Origin: JANXLO01 sp038231295
GTDB taxonomy: Bacteria; Armatimonadota; Chthonomonadetes; Chthonomonadales; Chthonomonadaceae
Reading direction: 5' to 3'
DNA: 64,000 nucleotides
Assembly: GCA_038231295.1 (NCBI GenBank)
Contig: JBBRLP010000013.1
Coordinates: 1 to 64,000 of the forward strand
This document shows positions 1-8,681 of this stretch, one piece after another (position 1 is the first letter of the stretch; every line of letters begins with the position of its first letter). The notes under the pieces were generated by a model. The model had not been told where the DNA came from, made no database searches, and was given only the letters and a program-made list of their open reading frames with translations. The position numbers and the translations under genes were made by a program.

Positions 1-344
1 AGCGTTTAAAGTGCGTAAGTTAGCGCGTATGGGTTGACACCCCTCGCTACGCGGCTTCGCCGGATCGTCCTTCGGACGAAACCCATTGCGATGAGTTTGT
101 TTAGGGCAACGAGTGGCCCTCACAGCCTGAACGTTTCCGAAGGAAACTGGGCCGAAGGTCAAATAGCGGGGACTTCAGTCCGTCGCCCCCTCGTCCGTCG
201 CATCCCGCCTGCGTAAGGGGAGTTACGAATTTGCCTGCACATTGTGCCGCGCAGTTACGGGTTAGTACCCGGATTTAAAGTCTTTCTGTCAGGGGTTACA
301 TCTCTGTGTTCTAAACCCCGACAATCTCAACATGGCATGGGAAA
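1..344. other. Non-coding left edge with small hairpins
   Basis: I see no convincing gene here; the only open frame (about 34-216) lacks a ribosome site and any recognisable domain. Short perfect hairpins are visible: CGTCC-TTC-GGACG near 68-80 and GTTTCC-GAA-GGAAAC near 132-146. The first resembles the CGTCC-TAC-GGACG hairpin at about 44467-44479 inside a repeat cluster, so part of this stretch may be dispersed repeat DNA. It ends just beyond the 3' end of the tRNA gene. Confidence 0.5.
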
Positions 345-416
345 AGCCGACATCCGGATTCGAACCGGAGACCTGCTGTTTACGAAACAGCTGCTCTACC
401 GCTGAGCTATGTCGGC
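345..416 (-). tRNA. tRNA-Thr (anticodon CGU)
   Basis: Read on the minus strand this folds as a complete cloverleaf: acceptor GCCGACA pairs with TGTCGGC, the D arm is GCTC/GAGC with loop AGCGGTA, the anticodon stem is GCTGT/ACAGC, and the T arm is TCCGG/CCGGA around loop TTCGAAT. The anticodon loop TTCGTAA gives anticodon CGT, which reads ACG (threonine). The discriminator base is T and CCA is not encoded. A TTTTC stretch follows the 3' end. No other tRNA is adjacent, so it is a single-gene unit. Confidence 0.95.
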
Positions 417-585
417 AGGAAAAACCTGGGGACATTATGGCAGAGCGCCTCTGTTTTGTCAAGACAGAACGGCGCGGCAGGCGGGAGAGAACGCGCCGTT
501 GGGGGCAAACCACAGGCGAAAAGTCGAGGAAATTTCCCGGCGAAATTCTCCTCAAAAAAACTCCTCAAAATGCCTTCTTGGAACA

Positions 586-614
586 TTGCATTCGGCGAAG
601 GGGTGTGCTATACT
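586..614 (+). promoter_or_regulatory. Sigma-70-type promoter for the DUF1844 gene
   Basis: A -35-like TTGCAT (586-591) and a -10-like TATACT (609-614) are separated by 17 bases. Transcription would begin near 621, leaving a leader of about 98 bases before the ATG at 719. It is the best promoter match in the gap after the tRNA gene. Predicted from sequence only. Confidence 0.5.
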
Positions 615-718
615 GTGCCTACATTTCGGGAATGGAACGACGGAACTGTGGAGAGAATTCAGGCTCCGCTCTGACCGGAAGTTCGCGCCCCGTACCACTT
701 TTTCAGGGAGACATTCCG

Positions 719-1210
719 ATGCATGACAATGACCCCGCCGAGGTGAAGGTCGTTGACCGCAGACAGTCCAGTCAAACTGCTGAAGAGACCGTTGCGGACA
801 GCACCGCGCCGGAAACGAATACCGCGCAGGCAGACGCCCCGCCTGCGGCGGAGCCGAATGTTTCGTCTGCCGAACCGGAGCGCACAGACGATCCCTTTGC
901 GGATGACGCAGACCCGTTTGGAATGCCGGACCCGGCTCTGCTGGTCGCGATGGCAGGAATGCAGACCACGACCCCGCAGTTGCTGGCCCTGCTGCTCCCC
1001 GCGATAGACAGTCAGGCCCGCCGTGCGCTCGGACTGCTGGCCGACCCGCAGACCGGAGAACTCCTCGTAGATTTGAACGCGGCGCAGATCGCCATAGATG
1101 CGATCCAGTTCCTGCTCGGCAAAACAGAGGCGACTCTTCAGGCCGACAACTACCGCGAAATGCAGCGACGGCTGAACGATCTTCGGCTGAACTTTGTGGC
1201 GAAACGCTAA
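719..1210 (+). CDS. DUF1844 domain protein
   Basis: A 163-residue protein of unknown function. The N-terminal half (about residues 1-75) is acidic and rich in Ala, Pro and Glu and looks disordered. The C-terminal half matches the DUF1844 pattern: a hydrophobic helix (PALLVAMAGM), then LGLLADPQTGELLVDLNAAQ, a helix with IDAIQFLLGKTEATL, and a final RRLNDLRLNFV. DUF1844 proteins are small and usually near housekeeping genes, with no established biochemical role. The ATG at 719 is chosen over the upstream open frame because AGGGAG (705-710) sits 8 bases before it and translation from there gives the expected family length. It is probably monocistronic: the next gene is 256 bases away. Confidence 0.8.
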   Translation: MHDNDPAEVKVVDRRQSSQTAEETVADSTAPETNTAQADAPPAAEPNVSSAEPERTDDPFADDADPFGMPDPALLVAMAGMQTTTPQLLALLLPAIDSQARRALGLLADPQTGELLVDLNAAQIAIDAIQFLLGKTEATLQADNYREMQRRLNDLRLNFVAKR

Positions 1211-1466
1211 CGCCGCTCTCACCTGGGCCGTATTTGTCCACTCCTCCACGACGACGGAGCGTCCATCTGGTTCTTCTCCTTTCCCTTGCGGATAGGGCGA
1301 AGAGGCGCGAAAGTGCTTCCGCGATTTTGCTGCCGACCGGTAAGAATCGCGCACCTTCCTGCCGAAATGTTTGACGGCGCACGGGCATAATGTTCCGGCG
1401 CGACAAGAGAGCGGTTCCTTAAAGCCGCCAGCGTATTGAACCGGAGCGTTCGTCAAGGAGAGAGAC

Positions 1467-2003
1467 ATGGCAATCCGCTTAGAACTGCCCCCGGCACTAT
1501 TTCCACGTCTGCAGCAACAGTGGCAGATCACCTGCACCTACTTTCAGAAACAGTCGCATACCGCCCGGATCATCGGCATTCGCACCGTCAAGGCCCCCGG
1601 TTACTGGTGGCGTGGCTTCACGCTGCGTTATCACTCCTCCTGGAGCCTGAAAGCAAAAGCCCAGGCCCGAAAAAAGCAGGACTTATTGATGTTTGAAGAG
1701 AAATATGAGGAGCTGGTAGACCTGCTGTGCTGGGCGGCCAAAGAAGGCGTTCAGGCGGAGCGCAGCCAGAGATATGTGCTGCTGCGGCAGTGGATGTGCG
1801 CCAACTACCGCAAAGTCCGCTCTACCCTGCGTCCCTACTGGGTGCAGGACGGAATGCCGGAAGCGTGTGATCCGTTCGAGTCGCTCTTTGTGGCCGAAAG
1901 TATCGAGGCGTTCATCAATGCCCCGAACGGGATTGACGACCTGATGCTCAGCCGCATCGCACTCGAAGCTTTTCTGGATACCGGACGGGACGTTCCCCAC
2001 TGA
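1467..2003 (+). CDS. Hypothetical protein
   Basis: A 178-residue soluble protein I do not recognise. The start is supported by AAGGAGAG a few bases before the ATG. Residues 1-55 are mixed, with aromatic and basic residues (many Trp, Tyr, Gln and Arg). Residues 55-130 look helical and positively charged (SLKAKAQARKKQD and similar). The C-terminal part is acidic and helical. There is no signal peptide or membrane segment. The 256 bases upstream hold no gene, and a hairpin terminator follows 24 bases after the stop, so it appears to be its own unit between the DUF1844 gene and glmU. The stable reading frame, ribosome site and terminator make it a likely real gene. Confidence 0.7.
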   Translation: MAIRLELPPALFPRLQQQWQITCTYFQKQSHTARIIGIRTVKAPGYWWRGFTLRYHSSWSLKAKAQARKKQDLLMFEEKYEELVDLLCWAAKEGVQAERSQRYVLLRQWMCANYRKVRSTLRPYWVQDGMPEACDPFESLFVAESIEAFINAPNGIDDLMLSRIALEAFLDTGRDVPH

Positions 2004-2026
2004 CACCGTTTTGCGGCTGTCGTTCT

Positions 2027-2065
2027 TGCCCCGTGACGTAGACTGGCGTCCGGGGCATTTCATTT
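2027..2065 (+). terminator. Hairpin terminator after the 1467-2003 gene
   Basis: TGCCCCG and GACG pair with CGTC and CGGGGCA across an 8-base loop, with one bulged T. The stem is followed by TTTCATTT. It separates the hypothetical gene from the strong glmU promoter that starts 36 bases later. Confidence 0.6.
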
Positions 2066-2100
2066 CATGCAGGATTCTGCACCTGTAATCTCGCAATGGC

Positions 2101-2129
2101 TTGACACACCCCCCAACTCCCCCTATAAT
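2101..2129 (+). promoter_or_regulatory. Perfect-consensus sigma-70 promoter for glmU
   Basis: TTGACA (2101-2106) is followed after exactly 17 bases by TATAAT (2124-2129). All 12 hexamer bases match the primary sigma consensus. The predicted start is near 2136, giving an untranslated leader of about 77 bases before the glmU ATG at 2213. The short spacing to prs suggests it also drives that gene. Confidence 0.85.
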
Positions 2130-2212
2130 GAAAGCTGTCACTCCAGTTAGGCACAAATATTGCAGTAACAGAGGTGTGGGGACAAAAAGTTCATTTTCGG
2201 GAGTATTCTCGT

Positions 2213-3706
2213 ATGCCCGACAATTCCAGCGCATCGGCGATTCCGCCTGCGTCTTTTCCAGCCGCTGTCAGACCACAGACAGATTCCGCCGGACCCGGAG
2301 CATCTCCGGTGGCCGCCATTATTCTCGCCGCCGGCAAGTCCACCCGGATGAAATCGCGTCTGCCGAAGATGCTGCATCCTCTGTGCGGGCTTCCTCTGAC
2401 CGGCCATGTCATTCGGGCCTGCCGGAAGGCAGGCATCGAGCGCATTGTCGTCATTGTCGGTTTTGAGGCCGAAGCCGTGCGGGCGGGCCTGGGAAGCGAC
2501 GCAGAGTACGCGCTTCAGGCACAGCAGCGTGGTACTGGAGACGCGGTTCGCGCCGCCTATCCGCTTCTGAAGGACTGGACAGGGGCCATTGTGGTGCTGG
2601 CAGGCGACGTGCCGCTTCTGACCTCGGAATCGCTGACCCGGCTGATAGACGGGCAGCGGGAGGCACAGGCCGAAGCCGCCCTGCTGACCGCCGTTCTGCC
2701 CGATCCGACCGGCTATGGCCGCATACTCCGCAATTCGCAAAACCATGTCGTGGGCATTGTCGAAGAGAAAGATGCGACTCCCGACCAGAAGCGGATCACG
2801 GAGTGGAATCCCTCGATTTATGCCTTCCACGCGCCCGCGCTCTGGGCCGCTCTGGAGAAGATTCGGCCCAACAACACGCAGGGCGAATATTATTTGACGG
2901 ACACCGTGGGCCTCATCGCGGACAGCGGCGGAATGATCGTCGGAATGCCGCTCACCGATGCCCGGGAAGCGCTCGGCGTTAATAATCGTGTGGAACTAGC
3001 GCAGGCCGGAGTCGTCCTGCAGAGCCGACTGCTGCGCGACCTGATGCTCGGCGGCGTGACCGTTACCGACCCCGCCAACACCTACGTCGAAGTGGATGTC
3101 GAGGTAGGACAGGATACCGTCCTGGAACCGAACACGTTTCTGTACCGGGGAACACGGATCGGGCAGAACTGCACCATCGGCCCCATGACGCGCATCGCCG
3201 ACAGCACGCTGGCAGACGGGGTGCAGGTGCTTGCCTCTCAGGTGGTCGGCAGCGTCCTGGCCGAGGGCGTCAAAGTCGGGCCGTTTTCCAACCTGCGCCC
3301 TGGAACTCAGTTGGGCCGCGGAGTCAAAATCGGAGATTTCGTTGAACTCAAGAACGCCGTGTTTGGAGAACGCGCTCAGGCATCCCATCTGGCCTATATC
3401 GGGGATGCGGAGGTGGGGGCCGGTACCAACATCGGCGCAGGCACGATCACCTGCAACTACGATGGCTACCGCAAACACCGCACGGTCATCGGTAAAAACG
3501 CCTTTATCGGGTCGAACTCCACGCTGATCGCCCCGCTGACGATTGGGGATGGCGCGTTTATCGCCGCCGCTTCCGCTGTTCCGAACGATGTCCCGGACGA
3601 CACGCTCGTGATCGCTCGCTCGCTGCCCGTTCTCAAGGAGGGTTGGGCCGCCCGCTATCGTGCCAAAAACGCTCCTGTACCAGCCCCGCGCCCCGACTCC
3701 CCCTAG
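2213..3706 (+). CDS. glmU: Bifunctional GlmU: GlcNAc-1-P uridyltransferase / GlcN-1-P acetyltransferase
   Basis: A 497-residue cytoplasmic enzyme making UDP-N-acetylglucosamine for peptidoglycan. The C-terminal domain acetylates glucosamine-1-phosphate and the N-terminal domain adds UMP. Visible: nucleotide-binding LAAGKSTRMKSRLPKMLHP (about residues 38-56), QQRGTGDA, the metal-site region LAGDVPLL, and a long left-handed beta-helix made of hexapeptide repeats (about 290-470). The acetyltransferase site shows HLAYIGDAEVG with the expected catalytic His near residue 393, then NIGAGTITCNYDG. The first 30 or so residues are an extra Ala/Ser/Pro-rich extension. The ATG at 2213 is chosen because CGGGAG lies 9 bases upstream; the open frame extends to 2174 without a better site. 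The gene is followed 94 bases later by prs, a glmU-prs order common in Gram-positives and several other phyla. Confidence 0.97.
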   Translation: MPDNSSASAIPPASFPAAVRPQTDSAGPGASPVAAIILAAGKSTRMKSRLPKMLHPLCGLPLTGHVIRACRKAGIERIVVIVGFEAEAVRAGLGSDAEYALQAQQRGTGDAVRAAYPLLKDWTGAIVVLAGDVPLLTSESLTRLIDGQREAQAEAALLTAVLPDPTGYGRILRNSQNHVVGIVEEKDATPDQKRITEWNPSIYAFHAPALWAALEKIRPNNTQGEYYLTDTVGLIADSGGMIVGMPLTDAREALGVNNRVELAQAGVVLQSRLLRDLMLGGVTVTDPANTYVEVDVEVGQDTVLEPNTFLYRGTRIGQNCTIGPMTRIADSTLADGVQVLASQVVGSVLAEGVKVGPFSNLRPGTQLGRGVKIGDFVELKNAVFGERAQASHLAYIGDAEVGAGTNIGAGTITCNYDGYRKHRTVIGKNAFIGSNSTLIAPLTIGDGAFIAAASAVPNDVPDDTLVIARSLPVLKEGWAARYRAKNAPVPAPRPDSP

Positions 3707-3800
3707 TCGGCGCGATGGCTCGATATAGGCTCCGCTGATGCCAATGGCGAAAAACCTCCCACGAGAGGCGCATTCTGATCGGGTGATGAAGGAGAGAACG

Positions 3801-4766
3801 ATGCGAGGAGATCACGGCCTGCGAATCTTTTCCGGCAACGCAAATCCTGCCCTCGCAGCGAGCATCGCTGCGGAACTCCAGACACCGCTGGGCGAAATCT
3901 GCGTCAAGCAGTTTTCCGACGGAGAGATATTTGTCAAGATCGAGGAGAGCGCCCGAGGCCAGGACATCTTTATCATCCAGCCGACCTGCTTTCCTGTAAA
4001 CGACAATCTGATGGAACTGCTTATCATGATTGATGCGTTCCGCCGCGCTTCCGCCCGCCGCATCACCGTCGTCCTGCCCTACTACGGCTATGCCCGCCAG
4101 GACAAGAAGATCAAGCCGCGTGAACCGGTCACGGCGCGTCTGGTCGCGAATCTCATCACCCAGGCCGGGGCAAGTCGTGTCCTCTGTCTCGACCTTCATG
4201 CCGGACAGATTCAGGGGTTTTTCGACCTGCCCGTAGATCATCTCTACGCCGGGCCGCTAATCGCCGATCATCTTAAGGCTGAGGGGCTTTACGATGGCAA
4301 CACGGTCGTCGTCTCCCCGGACGTAGGCGGGGTCGCCCGCGCCCGGGCGCTTGCCGAGCATCTCGATACCTCCATCGCCATTATCGCCAAGCGCCGTCCC
4401 GCGCCAAACCAGGTGGAGATTATGGAGATCATTGGCAATGTTTCGGGTAAAGTATGTATCATGATAGACGACATGATAGATACCGGCGGCAGTATTGTGC
4501 AGGGCGCCGAAGCGCTCATGGATCGGGGCGCGACCGGAGTCCACGCCTGCTGCACCCACGCCATCCTTTCGGGAAAGGCGGTCGAGCGTGTCCAATGCTC
4601 ACCGTTACGTTCGCTGGTGGTGACCGATACCATCCCGTTACCGGAAACGAAACACCATCCGAAGATCAAGGTTCTTTCCGTCGCGCCGCTTCTGGCGGAT
4701 GCGATTTTCCGCATTCACGAAGACAACTCCGTCAGTGAGCTTTTTAGCCACTATACTGACCACTGA
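3801..4766 (+). CDS. prs: Ribose-phosphate pyrophosphokinase (PRPP synthetase)
   Basis: A 321-residue cytoplasmic enzyme that makes 5-phosphoribosyl-1-pyrophosphate from ribose-5-phosphate and ATP, feeding purine, pyrimidine, NAD, His and Trp synthesis. Family signatures are complete: LRIFSGNANPALA at the N-terminus, KQFSDGEI, the ATP-site stretch VLPYYGYARQDKK, the metal-binding LCLDLHAGQIQGFFD, the flexible-loop KRR region, and the PRPP loop MIDDMIDTGGS. The length is normal. The ATG at 3801 follows AAGGAGAGAACG, an ideal ribosome site; the frame runs upstream to 3738 but those residues are outside the family. It is probably co-transcribed with glmU. Confidence 0.97.
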   Translation: MRGDHGLRIFSGNANPALAASIAAELQTPLGEICVKQFSDGEIFVKIEESARGQDIFIIQPTCFPVNDNLMELLIMIDAFRRASARRITVVLPYYGYARQDKKIKPREPVTARLVANLITQAGASRVLCLDLHAGQIQGFFDLPVDHLYAGPLIADHLKAEGLYDGNTVVVSPDVGGVARARALAEHLDTSIAIIAKRRPAPNQVEIMEIIGNVSGKVCIMIDDMIDTGGSIVQGAEALMDRGATGVHACCTHAILSGKAVERVQCSPLRSLVVTDTIPLPETKHHPKIKVLSVAPLLADAIFRIHEDNSVSELFSHYTDH

Positions 4767-4854
4767 CCGTGAAGAACAGACAGTAACGTTCACCCGTTAT
4801 TCAGACACGGCGTTTCAGGACGCTTACGTAGGAAACCTATAAAGGAGGACCGCA

Positions 4855-5817
4855 GTGAAGCTTGTGACAGGAATTTGCCTGCTCCTGCTGGGCTGTGCGC
4901 TGATGTTGGCAGGATGTGGGGGCGGTTCAGGGGGAACCGGGACAAGCGATCCGACCAGGACGCAGGGTACCGTGCAGTTCTCCATCGTATGGCCCTCGCC
5001 AACACGCGTCATCCCCGCCGGAGCGCAGAGTCTGACGATCTCCATCTCGGAAGGCGGCACGATCATTCAGCAGCAGACCGTCTCTCGGCCGCAGACCGGG
5101 AATACCAGCACCGTCTTCTTCCGTGCGCTGCCTGTTGGCCCCGCTACGATCACGATCAAAGCGTATCCCAACCCCGATGGAACCGGCGTCGTCCAGGGCA
5201 TTGGCGTACAGAACGTCGCCATCATCGCCGGGCAGACCATCTCGACGACGGTAGACATCAACAGCACGATCGATCATCTGGATTTCAGTCCGAATCCACT
5301 CGCCATTATCGTCGGCCAGACAGCGCAGCTTGTCGTTACCGCGAAAGACAGCAGCAATAATGTCGTTCTGGTGCCGCCGGGCAACTTCGTGTTCAGTCTG
5401 GACAACGGGACGCTGGCAACGTTCGATGCCAATGGAAATTTCACCGGCACGAATGTCGGCTACGGTACCATCACCGTCACGGAAAAAGATTCAGGGCAGA
5501 CGATCACGGTTCTGCTCATCGTCACGATCCCTGTCGTCGTCATCCCTGGAGACGTCACACTTACCCTCTTGGACACGCAGCAGTTCAGAGCGATCACGAC
5601 CGGCCTTTCCGGTACGGGAGTCACCTGGTCTGTTCAGGAGCAAGGCGGCGGCACGATAGATGAAAACGGTTTCTATACCGCTCCCAGAGTGCCTGGTGTC
5701 TTCCATGTTATCGCTACCAGTACCGCCGACCCCACAAAAAGCGGCTCTGCGACTGTCACGGTCGAGGCTGGCAGCGGGACGATCCACATTCAGCAATTAG
5801 GAGGTCGCCACAAATGA
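4855..5817 (+). CDS. Surface lipoprotein with Ig-like (BIG2-type) repeats
   Basis: A 320-residue exported lipoprotein. It starts with GTG after a perfect AGGAGG (4843-4848). A signal peptide of about 20 residues ends in the lipobox LAGC followed by a Gly/Ser tether. An N-terminal beta domain (about 40-135) is followed by two Ig-like modules, one beginning at LDFSPNPLAIIVGQTAQL and one at GDVTLTLLDTQQF, with the typical ending GSATVTVEAGS. This composition suits a cell-surface binding or structural protein. It overlaps the next gene by 4 bases (ATGA), so the two are translationally coupled. Its N-terminal domain resembles that of its neighbour (both contain a PNxDGTGV motif), implying tandem duplication before the second gene gained a propeller. 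Confidence 0.8.
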   Translation: MKLVTGICLLLLGCALMLAGCGGGSGGTGTSDPTRTQGTVQFSIVWPSPTRVIPAGAQSLTISISEGGTIIQQQTVSRPQTGNTSTVFFRALPVGPATITIKAYPNPDGTGVVQGIGVQNVAIIAGQTISTTVDINSTIDHLDFSPNPLAIIVGQTAQLVVTAKDSSNNVVLVPPGNFVFSLDNGTLATFDANGNFTGTNVGYGTITVTEKDSGQTITVLLIVTIPVVVIPGDVTLTLLDTQQFRAITTGLSGTGVTWSVQEQGGGTIDENGFYTAPRVPGVFHVIATSTADPTKSGSATVTVEAGSGTIHIQQLGGRHK

Positions 5818-7601
5818 GAAACTTGCAGATCGCCGCACTCCTCGCTCTGCTGACGGCCCTCCTCGCAGGCTGCGGAGGCGGATCCAAAAACTCCGTCTCG
5901 TCTACCACACGAGGCGCCGGCAAAGCGACCTTTACCGTCCACTGGCCGAAACGCAACGCTACCCGCCTGGTTCCTGTCGCGGCCAACAGTATCCGGGTAG
6001 ACGTGTTCAAAACTGTCACGCGGGAATCGTCCCCTCCCACGTCATCCCCGCCCTTTGCCTCTAAGCTCATTCCCAATGAAGGCGTGGATTCTGTCGTGAC
6101 GTTTGATCCCCTGCCCACAGGCAATCTGCTGGTAGTCGCGACGGCGTTCCCCAATGCGGATGGCACCGGCGTTGCTCAGGCTACCGGGACGACAACGATC
6201 ACCATCACGGCCAACAACAACACCTCCGTCAATCTGACGATGGGAACGACGATCACCAATATTGTCGTCGCGCCCAACCCACTCCAGACGACGTTGGATG
6301 ACCAGACTACTTTCTTCGTCACGGCGACGCCGATGGATGCGGACGGCAATATCGTCATCACCGCAAACAATAACTACACCTGGACAAGCAGTGACCCGTC
6401 CCTGGTGACAGTGACAACGGGAAGCGCTACAGCGACCATTGGGAAACTCGGTATTGGCGTTGTCACGCTGACGGCGACGGAAACCGAGTCCAAAATCTCC
6501 GGTACGGGAACGGTCATCGTGGAGGGCAGCGGCCTCTTCAAGGGCATCTGGCCGCGCTTCCGGGCCAATCTCGTCAGCAACGGTCAGGGTCAGGGTTCCG
6601 GCGCACAACCGGGTCTCTCCTTTACCTTCCCGACCTCTGGCCCCGTCGACTCTTCCCCGGCTATCGGCCTCAATAACTTCTGCTATTTTGGCTCCAGCGA
6701 TGGCAGAGTGTACGCCATTGACCTCAGCCCGCTCCAAAACAGTCCTCCTAATCCTGGCTGGGCCGTTCCCACCGGCGGCGCTGTCGTCTCCACCCCGGCG
6801 CTTGGGGAGGATGGCACGGTCTATGTCGGTTCGGCGGCAGGCAACGTGATGGCGATGAAGCCCCTGACCGGTGAGATCAAATGGAACACCTTCGCGGGTG
6901 GCTCGATCAACTCCTCACCGAATATCGGGGTGGACGGCACGGTCTACGTCGGTTCCGATGATGGCAACGTTTATGCCTTCGACGGTGCCACCGGAAGCGT
7001 CAAGTTTACCTTCCGCACCCAGGGAGCGGTCACTTCCTCACCCGCCATCTCCGCACAGGGGACCATCATCGTCGGTTCTGTGGACAACATGGTCTACGCT
7101 ATCAATCCTGACGGCTCTCAAAAATGGGTGGTGGCAACCGGAGGCAGCGTGAAGTCCTCTCCGGCTATCGGCACCGATGGCGTCGTCTATGTCGGTTCGG
7201 ATAACGGCCTTATCTACGCCATGAACGGAGTCACCGGCGCGGTTATCTGGACATACGGAACGGCGGGAGCAATCGATTCTTCGCCCGCTCTGGACTCTAA
7301 CAACAACCTCTACGTCGGCAGCAGCAGCGGCAAGTTCTACAACATCCGTACGCTGAACGGACCGTTTAAAACGTGGGAGTTTACGGCAGGCGGTGCGATT
7401 CGCTCGTCTCCGGCCATCGGCAAGGACGGAACGATCTACTTCGGCGCGGACGACCTGAAAATCTATGCACTGAATCCTGCGGATGGCAGCCTGAAGTGGT
7501 CGTTTACGACTGGCGGTGGCGTCTCCTCTTCGCCCGCAATCTATTCGGATGGTACGGTCATCATTGGCTCGGACGATCTGAAACTCTACGGTATACGCTA
7601 G
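5814..7601 (+). CDS. Lipoprotein with Ig-like domain and eight-bladed PQQ-type beta-propeller
   Basis: A 595-residue lipoprotein: signal peptide with lipobox LAGC and a GGG tether, an N-terminal beta domain paralogous to the upstream gene (about 35-140), an Ig-like module (about 145-235), then a propeller (about 275-595). The propeller is built of eight repeats, each starting with an SSPAIG-like turn and a TVYVGSDDGNVYAFD-like strand pair, so an eight-bladed PQQ-like fold is expected. PQQ-enzyme active-site residues are not evident, so a binding or scaffold role on the envelope is more likely than dehydrogenase activity. The start overlaps the previous stop (ATGA) and GGAGG precedes it. A strong hairpin follows the stop. 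Confidence 0.85.
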   Translation: MRNLQIAALLALLTALLAGCGGGSKNSVSSTTRGAGKATFTVHWPKRNATRLVPVAANSIRVDVFKTVTRESSPPTSSPPFASKLIPNEGVDSVVTFDPLPTGNLLVVATAFPNADGTGVAQATGTTTITITANNNTSVNLTMGTTITNIVVAPNPLQTTLDDQTTFFVTATPMDADGNIVITANNNYTWTSSDPSLVTVTTGSATATIGKLGIGVVTLTATETESKISGTGTVIVEGSGLFKGIWPRFRANLVSNGQGQGSGAQPGLSFTFPTSGPVDSSPAIGLNNFCYFGSSDGRVYAIDLSPLQNSPPNPGWAVPTGGAVVSTPALGEDGTVYVGSAAGNVMAMKPLTGEIKWNTFAGGSINSSPNIGVDGTVYVGSDDGNVYAFDGATGSVKFTFRTQGAVTSSPAISAQGTIIVGSVDNMVYAINPDGSQKWVVATGGSVKSSPAIGTDGVVYVGSDNGLIYAMNGVTGAVIWTYGTAGAIDSSPALDSNNNLYVGSSSGKFYNIRTLNGPFKTWEFTAGGAIRSSPAIGKDGTIYFGADDLKIYALNPADGSLKWSFTTGGGVSSSPAIYSDGTVIIGSDDLKLYGIR

Positions 7602-7613
7602 GTTCTGCACAGA

Positions 7614-7658
7614 ACAGCAGTCGGCCCACAGGTTCTCTTCCTGTGGGCCGACTGCTGT
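7614..7658 (+). terminator. Strong hairpin terminator after the lipoprotein operon
   Basis: A perfect 19-bp stem (7614-7632 with 7640-7658) closes a 7-base loop TTCTCTT, starting 12 bases after the propeller-gene stop. It lacks a long T run but is extremely stable, and it separates the lipoprotein pair from the next unit. Confidence 0.75.
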
Positions 7659-7703
7659 CTAAACTTATCTGAACAGGCGACTTAAGCAAATGGAGAAACG
7701 ACG

Positions 7704-8546
7704 ATGAAGACGATTCCGAAAGTAGAGATCGCAAAAAGCCATGCCGATCTGATTGCGGACATCGCCGGAACAGTCACAGGATACGGACAGGCGGCTTTCT
7801 GGTGGATGGGGCAGCACACGTTCATTGTCAAGGCTGGAGAGAAGGTCGTCTATTTCGATCCCTGGTATGCCGATTGGGATTCCCGACAGACCCCCTCGCT
7901 GCTGACCCCACAGGAGTGTCAACTGGCCGACCTTGCGCTCATCTCGCATGGACACGCCGACCACCTCTGCCCGGAGACCCTGCCGCAGATGGCGCAGGCG
8001 TCGCCCAGAGCGCAGTTTGTCTGCCCGCGCACTGAAGTGGAGCGTCTGACGGGCGAATGCGGCATCGCGGCACAGCGCGTGCACCCGATGAATGCGGGCG
8101 AGAGCCGGGAGTTCGGCGGCATACGGGTCACGGCGATTAAGGCGAAGCACGAACATTTCGACGAGCATCCAACGCACGGCTTTCCCTATCTTGGCTATGT
8201 TGTCGAAATGAACGGCGTCACGATCTACCATGCTGGAGACACCATAGCCTACGAGGGGCTGCTCACCACACTCCAACAGTGGAAGAAGTTCGATGTGATG
8301 TTTCTGCCCATCAATGGACGCGACGCGGAACGGTATCTCCGCAACTGCGCGGGCAATCTGACATTTCAAGAGTCCGCAGAGCTGGCGGGCGAACTTCGGC
8401 CCGGTCTCGCGGTCGCGGCGCACTGGGATATGTTTGTCGGCAATCAGGAAGACCCAGCGGCGTTCGTGCAGTTTCTGGAAGCGAAATATCCGGGCGTAAA
8501 GTCTTGGGTGGGAAAGGCAGGAGAGTGTGTGCTGTTTCCCGAATAG
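7704..8546 (+). CDS. UlaG-like metal-dependent hydrolase (metallo-beta-lactamase fold)
   Basis: A 280-residue cytoplasmic hydrolase. It has the metallo-beta-lactamase metal motif SHGHADHL (about residues 79-86), the preceding strand with VYFDPW, an EHFDEHPTHGFPYLGYVV region, the later YHAGDT Asp ligand and a C-terminal HWDMF histidine. The order and length fit the UPF0173/UlaG group, whose best-known member opens L-ascorbate-6-phosphate lactone; most members have unknown substrates. No ascorbate transport genes are near, so the substrate is not assigned. GGAGAAACGACG precedes the ATG. It is isolated from the lipoprotein genes by the hairpin at 7614-7658. Confidence 0.85.
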   Translation: MKTIPKVEIAKSHADLIADIAGTVTGYGQAAFWWMGQHTFIVKAGEKVVYFDPWYADWDSRQTPSLLTPQECQLADLALISHGHADHLCPETLPQMAQASPRAQFVCPRTEVERLTGECGIAAQRVHPMNAGESREFGGIRVTAIKAKHEHFDEHPTHGFPYLGYVVEMNGVTIYHAGDTIAYEGLLTTLQQWKKFDVMFLPINGRDAERYLRNCAGNLTFQESAELAGELRPGLAVAAHWDMFVGNQEDPAAFVQFLEAKYPGVKSWVGKAGECVLFPE

Positions 8547-8681
8547 ACCACCACTCCTTTCCCTCCCCGTACAGTGAAGCCCGGACACCGCTTTTTGCAA
8601 GAAACGCTGCGGATATCCTATTGGGCGAAGCAGGCAGGCGAAGCAGAACCAAACGTAAACCTATTTACGAAGGATTGGGTT

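Noticed and set aside
332..718. An upstream extension of the DUF1844 reading frame across the tRNA gene
   Set aside because: It runs antisense through the tRNA and has no ribosome site; the ATG at 719 has one and yields the family length.
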